Shown here piece by piece: positions 25,101 through 34,597 of a stretch of DNA of 64,000 nucleotides; within the stretch, counting starts at the first letter, position 1; the number at the start of each line of letters is the position of its first letter. Source of the DNA: Pseudomonas mucoides (GTDB lineage Bacteria; Pseudomonadota; Gammaproteobacteria; Pseudomonadales; Pseudomonadaceae). The notes beneath the pieces are model-generated. The model had not been told where the DNA came from, did no database searches, and was given only the letters and a program-made list of their open reading frames with translations. Both the position numbers and the translations under genes were made by a program. Location: positions 426,722 to 490,721 of the forward strand of contig NZ_JACOPW010000004.1 of assembly GCF_015461845.1 (NCBI RefSeq), given 5' to 3'.

Positions 25101-26183
25101 TTACTCACCTATCGCCGCCAATTGATCAGCCTGGTACTCGGCCAGCAACGGCTCGATCACCGCATCGACCCCGCCGGCGAGAATTTCGTCGAGCGAGTAC
25201 AGCGTCAGGTTGACCCGGTGGTCGGTGACCCGGCCCTGGGCGAAGTTGTAGGTACGAATCCGCTCCGAACGATCACCGGAACCGACCAGTAACTTACGCT
25301 CGCTGGCGATGGCATTGGCCGCGGCGCTGGTCTGCTGATCGTTGAGTTTGGCCGACAGCCAGGACATCGCCCGGGCGCGGTTCTTGTGCTGGGAACGTTC
25401 TTCCTGGCACTCCACGACAATGCCGGATGGCAAGTGCGTGATGCGGATGGCCGAGTCGGTCTTGTTGACGTGCTGACCACCGGCACCGGAGGAGCGATAG
25501 GTATCGACCCGCAGGTCCGCCGGGTTGATTTCGATCGCTTCCTGCTCGTCCGGCTCAGGCAACACCGCCACGGTGCAGGCCGAGGTGTGGATTCGGCCCT
25601 GGGACTCGGTGGCCGGCACCCGTTGCACGCGATGCGCGCCGGATTCGAATTTCAGTTTGCCGTAAACGTTGTCGCCTTCGACCCGGGCAATGACTTCTTT
25701 ATAGCCACCGTGTTCGCCCTCGTTCTCGGAGAGGATTTCCACCCGCCAGCCGCGACGCTCGGCGTAACGCGAATACATGCGGAACAGGTCGCCGGAGAAA
25801 ATTGCGGCCTCGTCGCCGCCGGTGCCGGCACGAATTTCGAGGAACACGTTGCGCCCGTCGTTCGGGTCTTTGGGCAGCAGCATGCGTTGCAGGCTGGCTT
25901 CGAGTTCGATCAGTTGCTCCTTGGCTTCGCGGACTTCTTCCACGGCCATTTCACGCATGTCCGGGTCGCTGTCCTTGAGCAGTGCCTGGGCGCCTTCGAG
26001 GTCGCCTTGCACTTTGAGCAACTGCTTATAGGTCCCGACGATGGGCTCGACCTCCGCGTATTCCTTGGAGTAGGTGCGGAATTTGTTCTGATCGGAAATG
26101 ACTTCGCCATCGCCAAGCAAGGCGGTCAATTCCTCGAAACGGTCCTGGAGGATGTCCAGCTTATTGAGCAGTGACGCTTTCAT
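25101..26183 (-). CDS. prfA: peptide chain release factor 1
   Basis: A 360-residue class I release factor reading UAA and UAG. The stop-codon tripeptide PAT is at residues 190-192 and the hydrolysis motif GGQ at 235-237 (SSGAGGQHVNKTDSA), whose glutamine is the expected PrmC target. Length is typical. Its start overlaps the hemA stop by four bases, and prmC follows without a gap, so the three genes are translated in sequence. Confidence 0.98.
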   Translation of the reverse strand: MKASLLNKLDILQDRFEELTALLGDGEVISDQNKFRTYSKEYAEVEPIVGTYKQLLKVQGDLEGAQALLKDSDPDMREMAVEEVREAKEQLIELEASLQRMLLPKDPNDGRNVFLEIRAGTGGDEAAIFSGDLFRMYSRYAERRGWRVEILSENEGEHGGYKEVIARVEGDNVYGKLKFESGAHRVQRVPATESQGRIHTSACTVAVLPEPDEQEAIEINPADLRVDTYRSSGAGGQHVNKTDSAIRITHLPSGIVVECQEERSQHKNRARAMSWLSAKLNDQQTSAAANAIASERKLLVGSGDRSERIRTYNFAQGRVTDHRVNLTLYSLDEILAGGVDAVIEPLLAEYQADQLAAIGE

Positions 26184-27469
26184 TGCGGTTTTTTATCCGA
26201 AAAGCTATCCGATGAGCCCTCATTCAGGGCAAAGAGCTCTTGAGCCATGGCCAGCGCATCGAGGCGGCCTTCGGCAGAGAGCTTTTTCAATTGCACGCTG
26301 GGCGCATGCAACAGTTTGTTGGTCAGGCCGCGCGCCAGTTGCACCAGCACGTCTTCGGCGCTGGTGCCGTTGGCCAGCTGACGCTGGGCCTTCTGTAATT
26401 CTTCGTCACGCATGCGCTCGCTTTGCTGACGATAGGCCTTGAGCACATCCACCGCCGCCAGTTCGCGCAGGCGCACCATGAAATCTTCGGCGCCGACCGA
26501 GACCATCTCTTCCGCCGCCTGGGCTGCGCCCTGACGACTTTTGAGGTTCTCGGCGACCACTTCGTGCAGATCGTCGACGCTGTACAGGTAAACGTCGTCG
26601 AGTTCGCCGACTTCCGGCTCGATATCGCGCGGGACGGCGATGTCCACCATGAAGATCGGCTTGTGCTTGCGCAGCTTCAGCGCACTTTCCACCGCGCCTT
26701 TGCCAAGGATCGGCAACTGGCTGGCAGTGGAGCTGATGACGATGTCGCTGCGCACCAGTTCGGCCGGGATGTCCGAGAGCAACACAGCGTGAGCCCCGAA
26801 CTGCTCGGCCAGAATACTCGCCCGTTCCAGGGTGCGGTTGGCGACGACGATGCGCTTCACACCCAATTCATGCAAATGACGGGCGACCAGGGTGATGGTT
26901 TCACCGGCCCCAATCAACAGGGCCTGGCTGCGTTGCAGGTCGCTGAAAATCTGTTTGGCGAGGCTGACCGCGGCAAACGCCACGGACACCGGGTTTTCGC
27001 CGATGGCGGTGTCGGTGCGCACCTGCTTGGCCGCGTTGAACGTCGCCTGAAACAAACGCCCGAGCAATGGACCGATGGTGCCGGCCTCACGCGCCACGGC
27101 GTAAGCGGATTTCATCTGGCCGAGGATCTGCGGTTCGCCCAACACCAGCGAATCGAGCCCGGAGGCGACCCGCATCATGTGACGAACTGCCGCATCATCT
27201 TCGTGCACATAACTGCTCGCACGCAGCTCTTCGAGGCTCAAATGGTGATAATCGGCCAGCCAGCGCAACACGATGTCCGCCGAAAGGTGATCCTGTTCTA
27301 TATAGAGCTCACTGCGATTGCAGGTGGAGAGGATCGCAGCTTCGCGGCTGTCGGTGAGGCGGCAGAGCTGCTGCAAGGCCTCCACCAGCTGCTCAGGGGT
27401 AAAGGCCACGCGCTCGCGGACGTCTACTGACGCAGTCTTGTGGTTGATACCGAGTGCAAGGAAGGCCAT
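26180..27469 (-). CDS. hemA: glutamyl-tRNA reductase
   Basis: A 429-residue enzyme of the C5 pathway that reduces glutamyl-tRNA to glutamate-1-semialdehyde, the committed step of tetrapyrrole synthesis. The catalytic cysteine is C50 (LSTCNRSELY), and the NADPH domain follows (LLIGAGETITLVARHL). It is the promoter-proximal gene of the operon, divergent from the TPR lipoprotein gene across 182 bases that must hold both promoters. With hemH at 9.8 kb it means both the first and last enzymes of heme synthesis are in this window. Confidence 0.97.
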   Translation of the reverse strand: MAFLALGINHKTASVDVRERVAFTPEQLVEALQQLCRLTDSREAAILSTCNRSELYIEQDHLSADIVLRWLADYHHLSLEELRASSYVHEDDAAVRHMMRVASGLDSLVLGEPQILGQMKSAYAVAREAGTIGPLLGRLFQATFNAAKQVRTDTAIGENPVSVAFAAVSLAKQIFSDLQRSQALLIGAGETITLVARHLHELGVKRIVVANRTLERASILAEQFGAHAVLLSDIPAELVRSDIVISSTASQLPILGKGAVESALKLRKHKPIFMVDIAVPRDIEPEVGELDDVYLYSVDDLHEVVAENLKSRQGAAQAAEEMVSVGAEDFMVRLRELAAVDVLKAYRQQSERMRDEELQKAQRQLANGTSAEDVLVQLARGLTNKLLHAPSVQLKKLSAEGRLDALAMAQELFALNEGSSDSFSDKKPQ

Positions 27470-27651
27470 TCAAGGTCGCTGATGGTGACGTGAAGCCGGC
27501 AATTGTCCTACTTCGCCACAGACAGAACAACTACCGCTGACTATTGTCCCAATGTCCTGCCTCTATAAAGGCCTCGATTGAGACTCGGTTATGTTTGGCC
27601 GAAGGCTTGTGTCATGATGATCCGACCGCAGGTTAGTCGTCCTCTTCCTAT

Positions 27652-29376
27652 ATGAATAGATCTTCCGCGTTGCTCCTCGCTTTTGTCTTCCTCAGCGGCT
27701 GCCAGGCCTTGGCCCCCTCGTCGCCGGACGGTACGTCGCCGGTTGAAGACAGCACTCCGGCCCCTGAAAAGCCCAAGGTTTACAGCTCATTCAGCGAAGA
27801 AACCATCTTCAGCCTGTTGAGTGCCGAACTGGCTGGCCAACGCAATCGTTTCGACATTGCGCTGGACAACTACGTGACCCAGGCCATCAACACCCAGGAT
27901 CCGGGCATCTCCGAGCGGGCATTTCGCATTGCCGAGTACCTGGGCGCCGATCAGGCCGCCCTGGACACCGCGCTGATCTGGGCAAAAAACGCCCCGAACG
28001 ACCTCGAAGCGCAACGCGCAGCGGCCGTGCAACTGGCTCGCGCCGGTCGTTATGACGACTCCATGGTCTACATGGAAAAAGTCCTGCAAGGCAAAGGCGA
28101 CACGCATTTCGACTTCCTTGCCCTGTCCGCCGCCGATACCGATCAGGACACGCGCAACGGTTTGATGAAAAGTTTCGACCGCTTGTTGCAGCGCCATCCG
28201 AAAAACAGCCAGCTGATTTTTGGCAAGGCCCTGTTGATGCAACAGGACGGCGACGCCAAAGGTGCGCTGACCCTGCTGGAAGACAATCCGCCAGACGAAG
28301 GCGAAATCGCCCCGATCCTGTTGCGCGCGCGCCTGCTGCAAGTGCTCAACCGTGGCGACGAAGCCTTGCCGCTGCTGCAAAAAAGCATCAAGAAGTACCC
28401 GGACGACAAGCGCCTGCGCCTGACTTACGCGCGGATGCTGGTTGAGCAGGACCGCATAACAGACGCCAAAGCCGAGTTTGCCAGCCTGGTTCAGCAATAC
28501 CCGGAAGACGACGAGCTGCGCTACTCGCTGGCACTGGTCTGCCTGGAAGCCAAGGACTGGGACGAGGCCAAGAGCCTGCTTGAAGACCTGATCGCCCGTG
28601 AAAGCCACGTTGACTCGGCTCACCTGAACCTCGGCCGCATCGCCGAAGAGCGCAACGATCCTCAAGGTGCGCTGATCGAGTACGCCAAAGTCGGGCCGGG
28701 TAACGACTACCTGCCGGCCCAACTGCGTCAGACCGACATTCTGATCAACAACGGCAAGACCGCCGAAGCCCAACGCCGCTTGGCCGCCGAGCGCGACGAG
28801 CAGCCGGATTACGCGATTCAGCTGTACCTGATCGAAGCCGAAACCCTGTCCGCCAATAATCAGGGCGACAAGGCCTGGGCTGTCCTGGACAAAGCCTTGC
28901 AGCAGTACCCGGACGATCTGAACCTGCTGTACACCCGCGCCATGCAAGCGGAAAAACGCAACGACCTGGCGCAGATGGAAAAAGACCTGCGCCTGATCAT
29001 CAAGCGCGACCCGGACAACGCCATGGCACTCAACGCGCTTGGCTACACGCTGTCTGACCGCACCACGCGCTATGTCGAAGCCAAGGCTTTGATCGAACAG
29101 GCTCACCAGATCAATCCGGAAGACCCGGCGGTACTCGACAGCCTCGGCTGGGTGAACTTCCGCCTGGGTAACCTCGATGAAGCCGAGCGCTATCTGCGCC
29201 AGGCACTGGAGCGCTTCCCCGACCAGGAAGTGGCCGCCCACTTGGGTGAAGTGCTGTGGGCCAATGGCAAACAGCGCGAAGCCAAACAAGTCTGGGGCAA
29301 ATTCCTCAAGGAACAACCTGACAGCCCCACCCTGCGCGGCACCATCAAGCGCCTGACCGGATCAGAGACTCTTTAA
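27652..29376 (+). CDS. TPR-repeat lipoprotein (PA4667-like)
   Basis: A 574-residue predicted lipoprotein with signal peptide MNRSSALLLAFVFLSGC (lipid-modified cysteine at residue 17). Most of the protein is tandem tetratricopeptide repeats, for example ADDAALDTALIWAKN-like helices early and NPEDPAVLDSLGWVNFRLGN near residue 490. Such proteins are scaffolds for envelope assemblies. The next gene, lolB, starts four bases after its stop, so the two are co-transcribed; this order (TPR lipoprotein, lolB, ispE) is constant in pseudomonads as far as I recall. No partner is known from sequence. Confidence 0.9.
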   Translation: MNRSSALLLAFVFLSGCQALAPSSPDGTSPVEDSTPAPEKPKVYSSFSEETIFSLLSAELAGQRNRFDIALDNYVTQAINTQDPGISERAFRIAEYLGADQAALDTALIWAKNAPNDLEAQRAAAVQLARAGRYDDSMVYMEKVLQGKGDTHFDFLALSAADTDQDTRNGLMKSFDRLLQRHPKNSQLIFGKALLMQQDGDAKGALTLLEDNPPDEGEIAPILLRARLLQVLNRGDEALPLLQKSIKKYPDDKRLRLTYARMLVEQDRITDAKAEFASLVQQYPEDDELRYSLALVCLEAKDWDEAKSLLEDLIARESHVDSAHLNLGRIAEERNDPQGALIEYAKVGPGNDYLPAQLRQTDILINNGKTAEAQRRLAAERDEQPDYAIQLYLIEAETLSANNQGDKAWAVLDKALQQYPDDLNLLYTRAMQAEKRNDLAQMEKDLRLIIKRDPDNAMALNALGYTLSDRTTRYVEAKALIEQAHQINPEDPAVLDSLGWVNFRLGNLDEAERYLRQALERFPDQEVAAHLGEVLWANGKQREAKQVWGKFLKEQPDSPTLRGTIKRLTGSETL

Positions 29377-29380
29377 GATT

Positions 29381-29998
29381 ATGTTTTTGCGCCACTTCAT
29401 TGTTTTCAGTTTTATCGCCCTGCTCGCCGGTTGCGCGGGCTTCGGCGCTCGCGAATCCGTCGAAGGCCACGGCAACCCGGCCCAATGGCGTGAACACAAG
29501 CAGCAATTGACCGCCCTCGACGGCTGGCAGATCAACGGCAAGATCGGCATCCGCGCGCCCAAGGATTCGGGCAGCGGTACGTTGTTCTGGCTGCAACGTC
29601 AGGATTACTACGATATCCGCCTGTCCGGCCCGCTGGGTCGCGGCGCCGCACGCCTGACCGGCCGACCTGGCAAGGTTTCGCTGGAAGTGGCCAATCAGGG
29701 ACGCTTTGACGCACCGAACCCGGAAATCCTGCTCGAAGAGCAACTGGGCTGGAAATTGCCAGTATCGAATCTGGCCTGGTGGGTCCGCGGGCTCCCGGCG
29801 CCAGACAGCAAAAGCAAGCTGAACCTGGATGCCGACAGCCGCCTGGCCAGCCTCGAACAAGACGGCTGGCAGGTCGAATACACCAGTTACACACAACAAA
29901 ACGGTTTCTGGCTGCCTGAAAAGATCAAGCTGCATGGCACCGACCTTGATGTCACGCTGGTGATCAAGGAATGGCAACCACGCAAGCTGGGGCAGTGA
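29381..29998 (+). CDS. lolB: outer-membrane lipoprotein receptor LolB
   Basis: A 205-residue lipoprotein that accepts lipoproteins from periplasmic LolA and inserts them into the outer membrane. The signal peptide ends in LLAGC, with the lipidated cysteine at residue 18; the mature protein has the LolB features WQINGKIGIRAP, GTLFWLQRQDYYDIRLSGPLG and PVSNLAWWVRGLP. Length is normal (about 205). It lies between the TPR lipoprotein gene and ispE with almost no spacing. Confidence 0.95.
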   Translation: MFLRHFIVFSFIALLAGCAGFGARESVEGHGNPAQWREHKQQLTALDGWQINGKIGIRAPKDSGSGTLFWLQRQDYYDIRLSGPLGRGAARLTGRPGKVSLEVANQGRFDAPNPEILLEEQLGWKLPVSNLAWWVRGLPAPDSKSKLNLDADSRLASLEQDGWQVEYTSYTQQNGFWLPEKIKLHGTDLDVTLVIKEWQPRKLGQ

Positions 29999-30000
29999 AC

Positions 30001-30852
30001 ATGACGGCTCCCCGCTTGACGCTGCCCTCGCCGGCCAAACTCAATCTGATGCTGCACATCCTCGGTCGCCGTGAAGACGGCTACCACGAGTTGCAGACGA
30101 TTTTTCAGTTCCTCGATTACGGCGATGAAATCACCTTCGCCGTGCGTGACGACGGCGTGATCCAGTTGCACACCGAATTCGACGGCGTTCCGCACGACAG
30201 CAATCTGATCGTCAAGGCTGCGAAGCAACTGCAGGCGCAATCCGGTTGCGCACTCGGCATTGATATCTGGATCGAAAAAGTCCTGCCCATGGGCGGCGGC
30301 ATCGGCGGCGGCAGCTCCAATGCCGCGACCACATTGCTGGGTCTGAATCATCTCTGGCAATTGGGCTGGGACGAGGATCGACTGGCCGCGCTGGGCCTGA
30401 AGCTGGGCGCTGACGTTCCGGTTTTCGTGCGTGGCCACGCCGCTTTTGCCGAAGGCGTAGGGGAGAAACTGACCCCCGTAACCCCCGAAGAACCGTGGTA
30501 TGTCGTGCTGGTACCGCAAGTATCTGTAAGTACAGCAGAAATTTTTTCCGATCCGCTGTTGACACGTAACTCTCCTCCCATTAAAGTGCGCCCCGTTCCC
30601 AAGGGAAACAGTCGTAATGACTGCTTGCCAGTAGTAGCAAGGCGTTATCCAGAGGTACGTAACGCATTGAATTTGTTAGGTAAATTTACCGAAGCAAAAC
30701 TCACTGGCACTGGAAGTTGTGTGTTTGGGGGCTTCCCAAGCAAAGCTGAAGCTGATAAAGTCTCGGCCCTTCTTACAGAGACCCTTACAGGGTTTGTAGC
30801 AAAAGGAAGCAACGTTTCGATGTTGCATCGCAAGCTGCAAAGTCTGCTCTAA
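30001..30852 (+). CDS. ispE: 4-diphosphocytidyl-2-C-methyl-D-erythritol kinase
   Basis: A 283-residue GHMP kinase of the non-mevalonate isoprenoid pathway. The ATP-binding loop PMGGGIGGGSSNAAT is at residues 96-110; LPSPAKLNLMLHILGRR at the start holds the catalytic lysine region. The ATG at 30001 follows the lolB stop by two bases. From about codon 170 the DNA changes: the last 340 bases are richer in A/T and use codons rare elsewhere in the window (GTA, AGT, AAA, TTA), yet the protein stays intact to the final LHRKLQSLL. A promoter for the downstream tRNA and prs is embedded in this stretch. Confidence 0.95.
   Translation: MTAPRLTLPSPAKLNLMLHILGRREDGYHELQTIFQFLDYGDEITFAVRDDGVIQLHTEFDGVPHDSNLIVKAAKQLQAQSGCALGIDIWIEKVLPMGGGIGGGSSNAATTLLGLNHLWQLGWDEDRLAALGLKLGADVPVFVRGHAAFAEGVGEKLTPVTPEEPWYVVLVPQVSVSTAEIFSDPLLTRNSPPIKVRPVPKGNSRNDCLPVVARRYPEVRNALNLLGKFTEAKLTGTGSCVFGGFPSKAEADKVSALLTETLTGFVAKGSNVSMLHRKLQSLL
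30559..30587 (+). promoter_or_regulatory. sigma-70 promoter inside ispE for tRNA-Gln and prs
   Basis: TTGACA at 30559-30564 and TAAAGT at 30582-30587 are separated by 17 bases, inside the ispE reading frame. It would start transcription about 300 bases before tRNA-Gln, allowing the tRNA and prs to be expressed without the upstream envelope genes. Confidence 0.5.
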
Positions 30853-30888
30853 AGGAACCGATTACTGGGTAATCGTTGCAACAGATAC

Positions 30889-30963
30889 AGGGGCGTCGCC
30901 AAGCGGTAAGGCAGCAGGTTTTGATCCTGCCATGCGTTGGTTCGAATCCAGCCGCCCCTGCCA
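30889..30963 (+). tRNA. tRNA-Gln (anticodon TTG)
   Basis: A 75-base cloverleaf with acceptor stem AGGGGCG/CGCCCCT, the D-arm, an anticodon stem GCAGG/CCTGC around the loop TTTTGAT with anticodon TTG at 30921-30923, the T-arm GGTTCGAATCC, and an encoded GCCA end. It reads CAA (and CAG by wobble). It sits 36 bases after ispE and 46 bases before prs. Confidence 0.97.
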
Positions 30964-31009
30964 TTTTCCTATACTCATCCAGGTTACCCTCAGCCTTCAG
31001 GTACTGCGC

Positions 31010-31951
31010 GTGTCCAAGATGATGGTCTTTACGGGGAACGCCAACCCCGATCTGGCTCGACGTGTCGTACGTCAGCTGCATATCCCTCTCGGTGACATCT
31101 CTGTCGGTAAATTTTCCGACGGCGAAATTACAGCCGAGATCAATGAAAACGTCCGCGGTAAAGATGTCTTCATTATTCAGCCGACTTGCGCTCCGACCAA
31201 CGATAACCTGATGGAACTGGTAGTGATGGCTGATGCCTTCCGCCGCTCCTCAGCTACTCGTATCACTGCTGTTATTCCTTACTTTGGTTATGCCCGTCAG
31301 GATCGCCGTCCGCGTTCCGCACGTGTGGCTATCAGCGCGAAAGTCGTTGCTGACATGCTTACCGTAGTCGGCATCGACCGTGTTCTCACGGTTGATCTGC
31401 ATGCTGACCAAATCCAGGGTTTCTTCGATATTCCGGTAGATAACATCTACGGCTCCCCTGTATTGGTGGATGACATTGAAGATCAGCGCTTCGAAAACCT
31501 GATGATTGTGTCCCCGGACATTGGTGGCGTCGTGCGTGCACGTGCTGTTGCCAAATCCCTGGGCGTGGATCTCGGGATCATCGACAAACGCCGTGAGAAA
31601 GCCAATCACTCTGAAGTGATGCATATCATCGGTGATGTCGAAGGGCGTACCTGTATTCTGGTCGATGACATGGTCGATACCGCCGGCACTCTGTGCCACG
31701 CGGCAAAGGCCTTGAAAGAGCATGGCGCTGCCAAGGTTTTCGCCTACTGCACACACCCTGTGCTGTCCGGTCGGGCGATCGAAAACATCGAAAATTCCAT
31801 GCTGGATGAACTGGTGGTGACTAACACCATCCCGTTGTCCGCAGCTGCACAAGCCTGCTCGCGTATCCGTCAACTGGATATCGCGCCGGTAGTTGCCGAG
31901 GCGGTCCGCCGCATCAGCAATGAAGAATCGATCAGCGCGATGTTCCGCTAA
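31010..31951 (+). CDS. prs: ribose-phosphate pyrophosphokinase
   Basis: A 313-residue enzyme making PRPP from ribose 5-phosphate and ATP, the shared donor for the hpt and upp reactions encoded earlier in this window. Motifs: FTGNANPDLA at the start, RQDRRPRSARVAISAK for ATP, DLHADQIQGFFDIPVDNIYG, and the PRPP loop CILVDDMVDTAGTLC. The GTG at 31010 was chosen because the family starts MSKMMVFTGNA and a TCAGG lies upstream; the frame is open into the tRNA but that is not coding. A strong terminator follows. Confidence 0.96.
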   Translation: MSKMMVFTGNANPDLARRVVRQLHIPLGDISVGKFSDGEITAEINENVRGKDVFIIQPTCAPTNDNLMELVVMADAFRRSSATRITAVIPYFGYARQDRRPRSARVAISAKVVADMLTVVGIDRVLTVDLHADQIQGFFDIPVDNIYGSPVLVDDIEDQRFENLMIVSPDIGGVVRARAVAKSLGVDLGIIDKRREKANHSEVMHIIGDVEGRTCILVDDMVDTAGTLCHAAKALKEHGAAKVFAYCTHPVLSGRAIENIENSMLDELVVTNTIPLSAAAQACSRIRQLDIAPVVAEAVRRISNEESISAMFR

Positions 31952-31983
31952 GGGCCCTGCCCTTCTCGAATGTCTCGTTGACG

Positions 31984-32028
31984 AAAAGCGCCCCGCCCCG
32001 GCATTCCTGTCGGGGCGGGGCTTTTTTG
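31984..32028 (+). terminator. rho-independent terminator of prs
   Basis: The stem GCCCCGCCCCG/CGGGGCGGGGC (with a short loop) is followed by six T residues, about 35 bases after the prs stop. Confidence 0.9.
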
Positions 32029-32092
32029 CCCATATCGCCTTTAGCGCTGGTCGCAAACGCTGGGGCGAATGTGGTTATTTTGGAGATACAAC

Positions 32093-32695
32093 ATGAACGA
32101 TTTTACTCTGAATGCTGAAGTGCGTTCCGACCTGGGGAAAGGTGCGAGCCGCCGCCTGCGTCGTCTCGCAAGCCTGGTACCAGCTGTAGTTTACGGTGGC
32201 GAAAAAGCCCCTGAATCCATCAGCATGCTGGCTAAAGAAGTTGCCAAACTGCTCGAAAACGAAGCGGCTTACAGCCACATCATCGAGCTGAACGTTGGCG
32301 GCACCAAGCAAAATGTAATCATCAAAGCACTGCAGCGTCACCCGGCTAAAGGCCACGTGCTGCACGCTGACTTCGTACGCGTAGTCGCTGGCCAGAAACT
32401 GACCGCTATCGTGCCTGTACACTTTGTTGGTGAAGAAGCTCCGATCAAGAAAGGCGGCGAAGTTTCGCACGTTGTTTCCGAAATCGAAGTGACCTGCCTG
32501 CCAAAAGACCTGCCTGAATTCATCGAAGTTGACCTGGCTAACGCCGAAGTCGGCTCGATCATTCACTTGTCCGACCTCAAAGCCCCTAAAGGCGTTGAGT
32601 TTGTTGCTCTGGCACACGGTGATGACAAGGCTGTTGCCAACGTCCACGCCCCACGTGTTGCTCCAGAAGCTACTGAAGAAGGCGCAGCAGAGTAA
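32093..32695 (+). CDS. rplY: 50S ribosomal protein L25/general stress protein Ctc
   Basis: A 200-residue long-form L25 (Ctc type), which binds 5S rRNA. The N-terminal L25 domain (residues 1-95: FTLNAEVRSDLGKGASRRLR, VPAVVYGG) is followed by the C-terminal beta domain found in Ctc proteins and an acidic tail (APEATEEGAAE). The ATG at 32093 follows GGAG. It is separated from prs by a terminator, so it has its own promoter, and pth follows in the same direction after a 170-base gap containing a weak hairpin at 32697-32718. Confidence 0.96.
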   Translation: MNDFTLNAEVRSDLGKGASRRLRRLASLVPAVVYGGEKAPESISMLAKEVAKLLENEAAYSHIIELNVGGTKQNVIIKALQRHPAKGHVLHADFVRVVAGQKLTAIVPVHFVGEEAPIKKGGEVSHVVSEIEVTCLPKDLPEFIEVDLANAEVGSIIHLSDLKAPKGVEFVALAHGDDKAVANVHAPRVAPEATEEGAAE

Positions 32696-32865
32696 TTCAC
32701 TCTGTGAAGCCGGAGTGATCTAGTAACATCGCGGACTGGAACGTAGCGAGAGAGCGGGCGAGAACGCGAAGTTTACTGAATGGTAAATGAGCAATTTTCG
32801 TCCACTTTCGCCGCACACACTGATTGCGGCGATGTTATCCACCACTCCAAGGAAGGGCCCCTATC

Positions 32866-33450
32866 GTGACTGCCATTAAACTGATCGTTGGCCTGGGAAA
32901 TCCAGGCGCTGAATACGAACAGACCCGGCATAACGCAGGGGCCCTTTTTGTTGAGCGTATCGCGAACGCACAAGGGGTCAACCTTGTCGCCGATCGCAAA
33001 TATTTTGGCCTGACCGGGCGCTTTTCGCATCAGGGTCAGGATGTTCGTCTGCTGATTCCCACCACGTACATGAACCGTAGCGGCCAGGCCGTAGCAGCTC
33101 TGGCAGGCTTCTTCCGCATCAAGCCTGAAGAAATCCTCGTGGCGCACGACGAACTCGATCTGCCTCCGGGCGTTGCCAAGCTCAAGCAGGGCGGCGGCCA
33201 TGGCGGTCACAACGGGTTGCGCGACATCATTGCGCAACTGGGCAACCAGAATACCTTTCACCGCTTGCGGCTTGGCATTGGCCACCCGGGCGTTGCCAGT
33301 ATGGTTTCAAATTTCGTCCTGGGTCGTGCGCCACGCGCCGAACAGGAAAAACTCGATGCCAGCATCGACTTTGCCCTCGGCGTGCTGCCGGATATCCTCG
33401 CCGGTGAATGGAACCGCGCGATGAAAAACCTGCACAGCCAGAAGGCCTGA
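32866..33450 (+). CDS. pth: peptidyl-tRNA hydrolase
   Basis: A 194-residue enzyme that frees tRNA from stalled peptidyl-tRNA. LIVGLGNPGAEYEQTRHNAG contains the catalytic histidine at residue 22, and HDELDLPPG and GGGHGGHNGLRDI are the other family motifs. The start is GTG at 32866 after AAGGAAGGG; family similarity begins at TAIKLIVGLGN. It is followed 22 bases later by ychF; the rplY-pth-ychF order is widespread in gammaproteobacteria. Confidence 0.97.
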   Translation: MTAIKLIVGLGNPGAEYEQTRHNAGALFVERIANAQGVNLVADRKYFGLTGRFSHQGQDVRLLIPTTYMNRSGQAVAALAGFFRIKPEEILVAHDELDLPPGVAKLKQGGGHGGHNGLRDIIAQLGNQNTFHRLRLGIGHPGVASMVSNFVLGRAPRAEQEKLDASIDFALGVLPDILAGEWNRAMKNLHSQKA

Positions 33451-33472
33451 CTCACTCCTCGGGGAAAACACC

Positions 33473-34573
33473 ATGGGATTCAATTGCGGCATCGTCGGCC
33501 TGCCTAACGTCGGTAAGTCCACCCTATTCAACGCCCTGACCAAATCCGGGATCGCGGCCGAGAACTTCCCCTTCTGCACCATCGAGCCGAACACCGGTAT
33601 CGTGCCGATGCCGGATCCACGTCTGGAAGCCCTGGCGGCCATCGTCAATCCAAAGCGCATCCTGCCGACCACCATGGAATTCGTCGACATCGCAGGCCTC
33701 GTTGCCGGCGCGTCGAAAGGTGAAGGCCTGGGCAACAAGTTCCTCGCCAACATCCGTGAAACCGATGCCATCGCCCACGTGGTCCGCTGCTTCGAAGACG
33801 AGAACGTGATTCACGTCTCCAACAGCGTCGACCCGAAACGCGACATCGAGATCATCGACCTGGAACTGATTTTCGCCGACCTCGACAGCTGCGAAAAGCA
33901 ACTGCAGAAAGTCGCCCGTAACGCCAAGGGTGGCGACAAGGACGCCGTGGTCCAGAAAGGCCTGCTGGAGCAACTGATCGCTCACTTCACCCTCGGCAAG
34001 CCTGCGCGCACCCTGATGAAGAACATGGGCGCCGACGACAAGGCAGTGATTCGTGGCTTCCACCTGCTGACCACCAAGCCGGTCATGTACATCGCCAACG
34101 TCGCTGAAGACGGTTTCGAGAACAACCCGCTGCTGGACATCGTCAAGGCCATCGCCGACGAAGAAGGCGCCATGGTGGTTCCGGTCTGCAACAAGATCGA
34201 AGCTGAAATCGCCGAACTGGAAGACGGCGAAGAGAAAGACATGTTCCTCGAAGCCCTGGGCCTGGAAGAGCCTGGCCTGAACCGCGTGATCCGCGCTGGC
34301 TACGAGATGCTGCACCTGCAGACCTACTTCACCGCCGGTGTCGAAGAAGTCCGCGCCTGGACCGTCCGCGTCGGTGCCACCGCACCACAAGCCGCTGGCG
34401 TGATCCACACCGACTTCGAAAAAGGCTTCATCCGCGCCGAAGTCATCGCGTACGACGACTTCATCCAGTACAAGGGCGAAGCCGGCACCAAAGAAGCCGG
34501 CAAATGGCGTCTGGAAGGCAAGGATTACATCGTTAAAGACGGCGACGTAATGCACTTCCGCTTCAACGTCTAA
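33473..34573 (+). CDS. ychF: redox-regulated ATPase YchF (OBG family)
   Basis: A 366-residue P-loop protein. The Walker A is GLPNVGKST (residues 9-17), and VCNKIEAEI near residue 240 is the YchF variant of the specificity motif that favours ATP over GTP. DFVDIAGLV is the Walker B/switch region and the C-terminal TGS domain starts near residue 280. YchF binds ribosomes and influences the oxidative stress response. A strong terminator follows. Confidence 0.97.
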   Translation: MGFNCGIVGLPNVGKSTLFNALTKSGIAAENFPFCTIEPNTGIVPMPDPRLEALAAIVNPKRILPTTMEFVDIAGLVAGASKGEGLGNKFLANIRETDAIAHVVRCFEDENVIHVSNSVDPKRDIEIIDLELIFADLDSCEKQLQKVARNAKGGDKDAVVQKGLLEQLIAHFTLGKPARTLMKNMGADDKAVIRGFHLLTTKPVMYIANVAEDGFENNPLLDIVKAIADEEGAMVVPVCNKIEAEIAELEDGEEKDMFLEALGLEEPGLNRVIRAGYEMLHLQTYFTAGVEEVRAWTVRVGATAPQAAGVIHTDFEKGFIRAEVIAYDDFIQYKGEAGTKEAGKWRLEGKDYIVKDGDVMHFRFNV

Positions 34574-34597
34574 GTTATTTGACGAGACACCGCCCAA

